DNA of 33,909 bases from an uncultured Bacteroidales bacterium (lineage in GTDB: Bacteria; Bacteroidota; Bacteroidia; Bacteroidales; FEN-979): assembly GCA_903929315.1 (NCBI GenBank), contig CAIYUC010000224.1:1-33909 (forward strand), read 5' to 3'. Positions 23,296 to 30,575 of the stretch are shown piece by piece (position 1 is the stretch's first letter; each line of letters opens with the position of its first letter). The notes under the pieces are model-generated. The model made no database searches. It was not told where the DNA came from and saw only the letters and a program-made list of their open reading frames with translations. A program made the position numbers and the translations under genes.

Positions 23296-25323
23296 TTAAT
23301 TTTTCTTAAGAACGAGCGCAGAACGGTTTGTATTGTAAATGGTGATCGTATGTATTTTTTTTAATTCATCGAACCGGGATATAAAAACTGATTTTTCGTC
23401 AATTCTGTCGTGACCACCAAATTCATGGTTATCAGAATTCAGGATGATCCTGTAATCTCCTGGTTCAAGAATCCTAAATTCATAATCAGGGATGGATTGA
23501 TTTGTATGGAAATTGAAGATGAAGATCAGTTTATTTCGTTCGAAGATGATGGTTTTGTTTGTATCGTCCATATTCAGTTCGGTACCGAATCCCGTTTCCA
23601 GAACATGGTATTCCTTCATCACTTTTAGCATTTCACGGTCAAATGCAGCCAGGTATTTATATTTAAGCCGGGGATCCTCCATAAGGGACCATTGTCTCCG
23701 GGCATAATGATAACTCCAGTTATTTCCTTCCCTTGGAAAGTCGATCCAATCCGGGTGACCGAATTCATTTCCCATAAAATTGAGGTATGCCTGTCCTCCC
23801 AATGCAATGGTAATCAGACGGATCATCTTATGTAATGCAATCCCACGATCTATGGCAATGTTTTGATCATCCTTTGTCATATGAAAATAGATCTCACTTT
23901 GCATGAGACGGAATGCAATGGTCTGATCACCAACCAGGGCCTGGTCATGGGATTCGCAATAAGCAATGGTTTTTACATCCGGACGGCGATTATTCATGAT
24001 GTACCACATTTCATGGATATCCCATTCTTCATCCTTTTTCTCTTTGAGGAGTTTGATCCAGTAATCAGGAATAGCCATGCCCAACCGGTAATCAAATCCT
24101 ATTCCACCTTCTTTAACAGGTCTGCAAAGGCCGGGCATACCGCTTACTTCCTCTGCCACTGTTATTGCGTGAGGATGAATCGTGTGAATTAATTTGTTTG
24201 CCAATTGCAGGTAAGTAATTGCATCCCATTCGACGCCGGTCTTAAAATAGCCATCAAGGTCCCAGTTGTCGCGGGATCCATGATCGAAATAGAGCATAGA
24301 AGTTACACCGTCGAATCGGAAACCATCAAAATGAAATTCTTTCATCCAGAATTTTACATTGGATAAAAGAAACCGTTGAACTTCACTTTTCCCGTAATCA
24401 AAGCATTTGGAATCCCAGTAAGGATGATTCCCCCTTTCTCCGGCATGAAAATACTGGTCATCCGAGCCGTCAAACAGGTTTAATCCTTCATTGATATTTT
24501 TGACGGTGTGGGAATGGACAATATCCATGATCACCGCCAATCCCTGGTCATGGGCTTTTTTTACAAGGTATTTTAGATCTTCGGGAGTTCCGAAGCGTGA
24601 AGAAACAGCGAAAAAATTAGAAACATGGTACCCAAAAGAAGCATAGTAAGGATGCTCTGCAACGGCCATCAGTTGGATGGTGTTATATCCGGAGTTTTTA
24701 ATATAGGGAATGATGTATTCGGCAAATTCCGCATACGTGCCGATTCCTTGTTTTTCCTGTGCCATACCGGGATGGCATTCATAGATCAGCATCGGCTTTG
24801 TTCTTCCGGTCGCCGGTTTGTCACCTTCCCAGTTGAATTTTTGTGGAGGAAGCCAGACCTGTCCTGTATAATTATGGGTTGTCTCGTCCTTCACTACTCT
24901 CCGGATATAAGCAGGGATCCTTTCCTGCCATCCGATGTCCGAATGAACGAGGACTTTCACCAGGCTTTTATGTACAAATCTGTCTTTATAAGTCTTTTCA
25001 TCGAGGAATAGTTCCCATACTCCATATTCATTTCTGAGCATCGGGTTTGCATCCCGCTGCCAATCATTGAAGTCCCCGAAAAGATAAAGATCCTTTGCCT
25101 TTGGAGCCCATTCACGGTAGATCCAGCCTTTCTTAATTCTGTCGTAGTGAATACCATAATAATCATATGCATCGGCGAATCTGACCAGGGTACCCCAGAT
25201 CTTTTCAATTTCCACAAGGTTCCTTTGATAACGGGCAAAACGGTCTTCAATTTCTTGTTCCACTGGAAGAAGCCAGGGATCATTTGCTACAAGGGTCAGT
25301 TGCAAGTTTTTCTTCATGGTCAT
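23296..25323 (-). CDS. glgB: 1,4-alpha-glucan branching enzyme (GH13_8, eukaryote-like GBE type)
   Basis: The 675-residue enzyme (EC 2.4.1.18) cuts alpha-1,4 chains and rejoins them as alpha-1,6 branches in glycogen. Order: helical start, CBM48 (about 55-160, Y-L-F-G-D-F-N-D-W), GH13 barrel with D-I-V-H-S-H (267-272), nucleophile Asp338 (DGFRFDGVTSM), acid/base Glu391 (AEEVSGMP) and Asp460 (CESHDQALVGDQT), then the all-beta C domain. The Gly-Met-Pro form marks the eukaryotic-type branch that is also found in Bacteroidota. It has no signal peptide and should be cytoplasmic. Its ATG overlaps the amylase stop as ATGA, so translation is likely coupled; a second ATG two codons on would lose the overlap. 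The role in a surface glucan operon is probably glycogen storage. Confidence 0.92.
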   Translation of the reverse strand: MTMKKNLQLTLVANDPWLLPVEQEIEDRFARYQRNLVEIEKIWGTLVRFADAYDYYGIHYDRIKKGWIYREWAPKAKDLYLFGDFNDWQRDANPMLRNEYGVWELFLDEKTYKDRFVHKSLVKVLVHSDIGWQERIPAYIRRVVKDETTHNYTGQVWLPPQKFNWEGDKPATGRTKPMLIYECHPGMAQEKQGIGTYAEFAEYIIPYIKNSGYNTIQLMAVAEHPYYASFGYHVSNFFAVSSRFGTPEDLKYLVKKAHDQGLAVIMDIVHSHTVKNINEGLNLFDGSDDQYFHAGERGNHPYWDSKCFDYGKSEVQRFLLSNVKFWMKEFHFDGFRFDGVTSMLYFDHGSRDNWDLDGYFKTGVEWDAITYLQLANKLIHTIHPHAITVAEEVSGMPGLCRPVKEGGIGFDYRLGMAIPDYWIKLLKEKKDEEWDIHEMWYIMNNRRPDVKTIAYCESHDQALVGDQTIAFRLMQSEIYFHMTKDDQNIAIDRGIALHKMIRLITIALGGQAYLNFMGNEFGHPDWIDFPREGNNWSYHYARRQWSLMEDPRLKYKYLAAFDREMLKVMKEYHVLETGFGTELNMDDTNKTIIFERNKLIFIFNFHTNQSIPDYEFRILEPGDYRIILNSDNHEFGGHDRIDEKSVFISRFDELKKIHTITIYNTNRSALVLKKN

Positions 25324-28181
25324 TCAACGATCAATTTCCCGATTTCACTTCTGTTCCCGACGGTCAACCGGTAGAAATAAATTCCGGAAGGAACTTTTTG
25401 ACCTTTAGTATTTACGGCATTCCATGGCATATGATACATTCCGGCATTTAAAAAGCTATTTTGCAATGTTGTCAACTGTTTTCCGAAAACATCATAAATA
25501 ATTAAGCTGACATTGACAGGTGCGGTAATGGAAAAAATGATTGTAAACTTGTCTGCCGAAGGATTCGGATAAACCATCGATAATCTGTTCTGGTCAATAG
25601 CAGGGTTCCCGGGTTCGTCAATTCCGGTGAAGAGGGGCCGGGCCAGTTTTTTTGAGGTAAAAAGATGATATTCACCTGCCTGCAAAGTAAGTGGATCATT
25701 AATACTGACCACCGTTATGGAGTCGCCGGAGAAATAATCATACCAGATTCCTGTTTGGTGAAACCCGGGGATGATGGTACCTGCCTTCACGTCAAAATTT
25801 CCGGCAATAGTCACATCCATTTCGGCGCTACGAATTGAAATTCCTTTCAACGGTCCACTTACATTCAGTGTAAAATCCGTGCTCTCAAATGCCGGATGGT
25901 TCTTCTTCAGGTCAATCAGTGAAGTGCAGACATTGAAGAGGTATCTTCGTCGCCACTGCTGGTAATAATCCCAGCGGATTGGTTTGGGATCGAGCCTTGA
26001 ATCAGAAGTTCCGCTTGGATAATTAATGGAATAATCATAGCCCAACTCACCAAATTGCCATAGCATTTTCGGTCCAGGAATGGTATAGAAAAAGGTTGCT
26101 GCCATTCCTACTCTCTTCAGAGCAATGGTAGTATCCTTGCAATTGTAAGCTGTATTTGAAGGATTTCCATGCGCAATATTATTATACATCAGCCTCTCCT
26201 CGTCATGACTTTCCATATATCCCACTACATGCGGATCAGCCCACCCTCTTTTTTCATAGGATATCCAGGAAAAATCAGAAGCACCATTTGTGTTATACCC
26301 TTCGGTAGCCTGGTTATAGTTGTAATTTGAATTCCCCCAAAGCAGCATCCCGTCTGCAGAAAGCTCTGTTTCCTCATCATTATCGGCAAAGTGTTCAAGG
26401 ATAAAGACAATATTAGGATTCACTGAGCGGACTGAGTTATAGTATGTATTTAGTACGGCAATCCGGGCAGGATCCTTATGTGCCATCAGAGTAGCATTAT
26501 CGGGGTATGAATTAACCTGTGTGAATCCTTTTGATAAATCGAGGCGGTAACCATCCACATGGTATTCCGTGACCCAGTATTTAAGAACACGCTGACAAAA
26601 TTCCTGGGTATATGGACTTTGGTGATTGAAATCATTGCCGACATTAAAAGGATGTTTGGGGATCGGGTTAAACCAGGGGCTGTTTGCTGCCGGACGGTTG
26701 TTGGCATTATCCCAATAAAGCCTGGCCAATGGCGATTCTCCGAACTGATGGTTCAGGACGATGTCGAGTATCACTGCGATCCCCTTGGTATGAGCGGCTT
26801 CGATGAATTGCTTCAGTCCATTTTTTGTTCCGTAATATTTATCCGGGGCAAATTCAAAGTCAGGGTTGTAACCCCAGCTGCTATTCCCTTCGAATTCCAT
26901 GACAGGCATCAGTTCTATTGCATTTACCCCCAATCGTTTCAGATAATTAAGGGTGTCGATGAGTGAAGGATAATCATGATTTACCGTGAAATCCCGGATC
27001 AGAAGTTCATAGATGACCAGATCGGTCACTTTTGGAGGAGTAAATGTGGAATTGTTCCAGGGAAAAGGTTGTTGAGCAGTTTCGAGGACGGATGCTATTT
27101 CGGTCGTTTTTCCTGTTGGGTACTGGATAAGGTTGGGGTAGGTGGAGGGGCTGATATATTGATCATTCGGATCGCTCACCTTATCGGTATAAGGATCGGC
27201 GACAGGAAGTGTTCCATTCACAAGGTACTGAAAAATATATTCTTTGCGCGGAGTGAGATTATTTACTTCGAACCAGTAATGATTGCCTTCGGGAGTTATG
27301 TTCATAAAAGACGTGGAATCCATTTGCCAGTCATTGAAATCCCCGATAAGAAAACAAAATTCCTTGTATGGAGCGAACAAAGAAAGGATTACATGGGTGG
27401 AATCGATGTAGTTGATCCCATCCTGGATGCCCGCCGGGAGAGCTGCTACCGGTGGAGGTGGAATGACGGCATAAAAGAATGAGTCGGCAGCAAAAGCTGT
27501 GTCGTTTTTCCCCATGATCTTAACCCATTGTTTCTGCCAGTAATGGCCAAAATTGTCAGCGAGAAGCGTATCCGAGATGTTTTGACCGGCAACTTTTTTT
27601 ATCAGGGTGTTGTTCACGAAGAGAGATAAAGTATCTGCCAGGGGACTTGTCGCAGTAATTGCAATGGTGTCATTCAAACGGAGGTAAAGTTCATTACTTT
27701 CAGGATTTGTAATGGTGACGCTTGTTTCAGAGGGAAAAACATCCGCGAAAATGTCGCCTCCACCGGCTTCCCTGCCAGATTTCGAGCCATCGGAATTGCG
27801 GAAAACAAAAGCCATTTTTAGAATCGTTTCACTTTGGGGCACCGCGTACCATGACCTTATGCTGGGTTTCATCGTAAGCTGATAACGGTTATTTCCTAAT
27901 GGGGTCATTAATGCTTTTGGAATATTCTGATTCCAGTCGGCAATGACATAACGCCAGTTGGAAGGAGATGTGCTGAGATTAGTGATAACCCCGGTATGGG
28001 CATAAATAGGAGGTGCAACGTCTTTCAACCCGGCGTCACCTTTAGTCGCGTCAAAGATGATGGTGACGGAATCTTTATCTACAGGATATACCGGTATTGT
28101 TATAACGACTTGGGAACGAACGGCGAATGAAAAAATGAATCCGGCAAGTATCATTATGAAATAGCGTCCTTGTTTATTCAT
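25320..28181 (-). CDS. T9SS-exported alpha-amylase family GH13 hydrolase
   Basis: The 953-residue protein has a signal peptide (1-23), an N-terminal module (24-150) shared with the protein at 28290, a linker/Ig-like part (150-245), a CBM48-like module (about 255-345, L-I-G-D-F-N-D-W), a GH13 barrel (about 385-780), a C-terminal beta domain and a T9SS type A sorting domain (about 868-953, YPNPSADKF to G-K-L-I-V-E). Catalytic residues are complete: D-I-V-L-N-H (473-478), nucleophile Asp548 (GYRLDLSK), acid/base Glu596 (FILEHF) and His659-Asp660 (MESHDEER). It should hydrolyse alpha-1,4-glucan at the cell surface. Preference for starch, glycogen or pullulan cannot be fixed by eye. It follows a terminator at 28222 and has a possible promoter of its own. 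Confidence 0.9.
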   Translation of the reverse strand: MNKQGRYFIMILAGFIFSFAVRSQVVITIPVYPVDKDSVTIIFDATKGDAGLKDVAPPIYAHTGVITNLSTSPSNWRYVIADWNQNIPKALMTPLGNNRYQLTMKPSIRSWYAVPQSETILKMAFVFRNSDGSKSGREAGGGDIFADVFPSETSVTITNPESNELYLRLNDTIAITATSPLADTLSLFVNNTLIKKVAGQNISDTLLADNFGHYWQKQWVKIMGKNDTAFAADSFFYAVIPPPPVAALPAGIQDGINYIDSTHVILSLFAPYKEFCFLIGDFNDWQMDSTSFMNITPEGNHYWFEVNNLTPRKEYIFQYLVNGTLPVADPYTDKVSDPNDQYISPSTYPNLIQYPTGKTTEIASVLETAQQPFPWNNSTFTPPKVTDLVIYELLIRDFTVNHDYPSLIDTLNYLKRLGVNAIELMPVMEFEGNSSWGYNPDFEFAPDKYYGTKNGLKQFIEAAHTKGIAVILDIVLNHQFGESPLARLYWDNANNRPAANSPWFNPIPKHPFNVGNDFNHQSPYTQEFCQRVLKYWVTEYHVDGYRLDLSKGFTQVNSYPDNATLMAHKDPARIAVLNTYYNSVRSVNPNIVFILEHFADNDEETELSADGMLLWGNSNYNYNQATEGYNTNGASDFSWISYEKRGWADPHVVGYMESHDEERLMYNNIAHGNPSNTAYNCKDTTIALKRVGMAATFFYTIPGPKMLWQFGELGYDYSINYPSGTSDSRLDPKPIRWDYYQQWRRRYLFNVCTSLIDLKKNHPAFESTDFTLNVSGPLKGISIRSAEMDVTIAGNFDVKAGTIIPGFHQTGIWYDYFSGDSITVVSINDPLTLQAGEYHLFTSKKLARPLFTGIDEPGNPAIDQNRLSMVYPNPSADKFTIIFSITAPVNVSLIIYDVFGKQLTTLQNSFLNAGMYHMPWNAVNTKGQKVPSGIYFYRLTVGNRSEIGKLIVE

Positions 28182-28204
28182 AAACTTATTGTTAATAAGG
28201 GGTG

Positions 28205-28212
28205 TAAAGGTA
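28205..28212 (-). promoter_or_regulatory. Possible -7 box TACCTTTA for the amylase gene
   Basis: On the minus strand TACCTTTA differs from TAnnTTTG at the last base and lies 23 bases before the amylase ATG, just after the terminator T run. It would restart transcription behind the terminator. No clear TTG stands 17-20 bases upstream. Confidence 0.3.
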
Positions 28213-28245
28213 CAAAAAAAAAGACCCGGTCAGATAACCGGGTCT
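28213..28245 (-). terminator. Strong intrinsic terminator after the 680-residue binding protein
   Basis: Read on the minus strand, AGACCCGG (28245-28238) and CCGGGTCT (28229-28222) form a perfect eight-base stem with an eight-base loop, followed by a run of eight to nine T. This is the best terminator in the window. It separates the first binding-protein gene from amylase, branching enzyme and the second binding protein. Confidence 0.85.
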
Positions 28246-28250
28246 CATGA

Positions 28251-28276
28251 CTTCCAGGGTTTTTAATGACTGGAAG
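28251..28276 (-). repeat. Second hairpin in front of the terminator
   Basis: CTTCCAG (28251-28257) and CTGGAAG (28270-28276) form a seven-base perfect stem with a 12-base loop, between the stop at 28290 and the terminator. It may stabilise the mRNA end of the first gene. Confidence 0.45.
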
Positions 28277-28289
28277 ATTTGAAAGGATT

Positions 28290-30332
28290 TTAATTCTTAA
28301 TGAACTTAGCTATGGAATAGCTGTTATCAGTTGAATAGAACTTGATGAAATAAACACCGGATCTCATGGACGAAGTATTCAGGCTGGTTTTCCTGGTATT
28401 TTTGGTTTCCAGTATGCTTACCCTTTGTCCGACAACATTGTAGATCTCGATCCGTTGGATGTTTGAGAGGTTCTCGAAATTCAATACAGTGGAAACAGGA
28501 TTCGGATAGAACTTTACATCTGCATTGCCAATCACAGGAATACCTACCCCACCGATCTTTCCTGATGTGAAAACTCTTATGGGTTTACCAACGAGTGAGT
28601 CACCGGGTCCCTGTGCAATCGGGGTCACTTCGAATCCGATGAATTTATGAGTATCAGCATCTGTAAGTGTATAATTTACTGTCGTAGCTCCTGTGATTTC
28701 AGGCGGGTTAGCTTGTGAAACTGAATCGACCCTGTACCATTTGAATGTGGAAACACCTTCCGGTAAAGAATTCACATCCTCATAGGTATATATACCGGTA
28801 AGGGCATTCGGAACTATCAGGTCTCCCTGGATCGCAAGATTATATGCCCATGGAGGTGTAGGAATATTAGGATTCAGATTGTTATACCAGACATCGACGG
28901 TATTTTTAACTCCGCCAGCCGTGTCGTGAACGGGTAAATAACGATTTGCGCCACCGCCCGGAAATTCTGATGTATTCCAGTCCCCGTTTATCCTGAACTT
29001 GAATCCTACTTGTCCGCTACCGATGTAAGTCTTCTTTACACCCAGGGTGATTGCATAAATACTATCCGGAGATGCTGCAGTGTCCCTTTTGAAAAGTACA
29101 TCAAAACCTGACCATCCGTTAAGGTCTCCTGCGATATCCAGGTAATCATGCTTCGGTATAAAATGGCCGGCCTTGATCTGGTAAGCCATACGAACTTTAA
29201 AGGTTACAGGTACTTCAGAGGTATCGTAATCATTATAGGTATAAGATGCGGTCATGGGCTTAGCCGGGATCCAGAAATAACGGTTTGGTCCGCCATTCGG
29301 AAATTCCGAAGTAGTCCAACTGCCGTTGATCTTGAACTTGAACATTTGAACGGTGAGACTGTCATTGAGTATCGTGTCGAGTGTATAGACATAATCAATT
29401 GTATCCACGGGACCGATCATATGTGTAGAATTGGCCCAACCGTTGAATGATCCTGCAAAGTTAACAAAATCAGTTATAGGATGGAAGTTTCCGAGGCCTA
29501 CCTGGTATTTCATCTTCACTTTGAAGGTAATTACGTTAGGTGGAGCGAGTGCCTGGTCATTCCACCAATTTTCTACTGCTGTTGGCCCCGGGGCGCCAGT
29601 GATCTGGCGTTCTACAGTTTCATACAGGACAGTGTTGATCCTGAATTTGTAATTATAAACAACACCTGAATCGACACCGGTAGAAATAGTAGCAGTGAAT
29701 TTGTTAGGTGTGGTACCACCCACTGTGACCATCGGGACAGTGTCGTAGCCTTCCAATACAGTATAAACCGCATCGCCACTGGCCGGATCGAAGATACCGT
29801 CATTCATGGCTTTTTGCATATTAACAGTAAATACAAAGCTTGGCGTGGATGCCGTATAATGTAGCGGGATGAAAAAGTCCCCGCAAGTCTGGTCAGGTTT
29901 AAAATCACGACCATCATGGTTCCAGTCCCCACCATTGAAGACAGCGCAAATCTGTGTCACAACCGAGCCTGCCGGGAATCCATAATAACCAAATGGCTGG
30001 TATTTAATCGAATATGTACCGTCGCCATTTGAATGAAGGAGTGTTGGAGTTCCATCTTTACCGACTCCATCAAAAGTTATTACATCCTGCCAGGTTGCCC
30101 CACCGATCGTAACACCTGAATGTATGTAGATTGAAGATGCACCAACAAGTGTGGCGGTACTGAAACAGGCCTTACTCGGATCGAATGTAAGTGTAAGGGT
30201 ATCATACGCAGTTGCGCCTGAAGGCGTAATGGTAATTGCGTTTGGCATTTGACCGAGAACAACAGCGGTCATGAAAACCATAGCAACGATTGCCATGGTT
30301 CGTTTTAATGAAGGAAGCGTAAAATTTCTCAT
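28290..30332 (-). CDS. Multi-module carbohydrate-binding protein with T9SS sorting domain (SusE/SusF-like role)
   Basis: The 680-residue protein has a signal peptide (1-28), an N-terminal module (30-158) homologous to that of the amylase, three related beta modules (about 165-260, 266-365, 375-485; the last two with A-G-S/D-F/L-N-G-W and F-K-F-R/K-I-N-G), an Ig-like module (about 490-600) and a type A T9SS sorting domain (605-680, FYPNPVSTVLNFE to F-I-K-N). The modules recall the starch-binding repeats of SusE/SusF, but those are lipoproteins, whereas this one has no lipobox and should reach the surface by the T9SS. It is the first gene of the minus operon, divergent from susC, and is followed by a strong terminator, so it may be made in excess over the enzymes. 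Confidence 0.8.
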   Translation of the reverse strand: MRNFTLPSLKRTMAIVAMVFMTAVVLGQMPNAITITPSGATAYDTLTLTFDPSKACFSTATLVGASSIYIHSGVTIGGATWQDVITFDGVGKDGTPTLLHSNGDGTYSIKYQPFGYYGFPAGSVVTQICAVFNGGDWNHDGRDFKPDQTCGDFFIPLHYTASTPSFVFTVNMQKAMNDGIFDPASGDAVYTVLEGYDTVPMVTVGGTTPNKFTATISTGVDSGVVYNYKFRINTVLYETVERQITGAPGPTAVENWWNDQALAPPNVITFKVKMKYQVGLGNFHPITDFVNFAGSFNGWANSTHMIGPVDTIDYVYTLDTILNDSLTVQMFKFKINGSWTTSEFPNGGPNRYFWIPAKPMTASYTYNDYDTSEVPVTFKVRMAYQIKAGHFIPKHDYLDIAGDLNGWSGFDVLFKRDTAASPDSIYAITLGVKKTYIGSGQVGFKFRINGDWNTSEFPGGGANRYLPVHDTAGGVKNTVDVWYNNLNPNIPTPPWAYNLAIQGDLIVPNALTGIYTYEDVNSLPEGVSTFKWYRVDSVSQANPPEITGATTVNYTLTDADTHKFIGFEVTPIAQGPGDSLVGKPIRVFTSGKIGGVGIPVIGNADVKFYPNPVSTVLNFENLSNIQRIEIYNVVGQRVSILETKNTRKTSLNTSSMRSGVYFIKFYSTDNSYSIAKFIKN

Positions 30333-30376
30333 AAGGAAGCAGGATTTTTAAATTGTTTATAAATTATATTATTGGT

Positions 30377-30384
30377 CAAATATA
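30377..30384 (-). promoter_or_regulatory. -7 box TATATTTG nearest the binding-protein gene
   Basis: An exact TAnnTTTG on the minus strand, about 45 bases before the ATG at 30332, with a TTG (30407-30405) 20 bases upstream. It is the third copy of CAAATATA on the plus strand in this gap. Confidence 0.5.
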
Positions 30385-30411
30385 TTAGATTGTTATTAAT
30401 TTATCAATGGG

Positions 30412-30445
30412 CAAATATACAAATTCAATCAAATATACAAATTCA
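30412..30445 (-). promoter_or_regulatory. 18-base tandem repeat carrying two -7 boxes
   Basis: CAAATATACAAATTCA occurs at 30412-30427 and 30430-30445, a period of 18. Read on the minus strand each copy holds TATATTTG. For the box at 30419-30412 the TTG of the other repeat (30440-30438) is 18 bases upstream, the ideal distance. The repeat thus forms a promoter out of two copies of itself. Confidence 0.6.
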
Positions 30446-30492
30446 AAAAGAAATAAAATTAAATAAAAAAAAGAATAATTGATAATTCTTTT

Positions 30493-30500
30493 TATTTTTG
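30493..30500 (+). promoter_or_regulatory. -7 box TATTTTTG upstream of susC
   Basis: An exact TAnnTTTG, 75 bases before the susC ATG. The nearest TTG (30479-30481) is 11 bases upstream, too close for the usual spacing, as with the efflux operon; such operons are often activator-dependent, but no regulator gene is in view here. Confidence 0.45.
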
Positions 30501-30575
30501 AAAAAGAAATTTTGTGTATCAAAAATAACAAATAATGTACCAAATCTGTAATCAATCAATTAAAAAACCAGGAGT

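Noticed and set aside
26976-27482. A 168-codon plus-strand frame within the amylase gene
   Set aside because: It is opposite the conserved N-terminal part and start of the GH13 barrel and shows no recognisable features.
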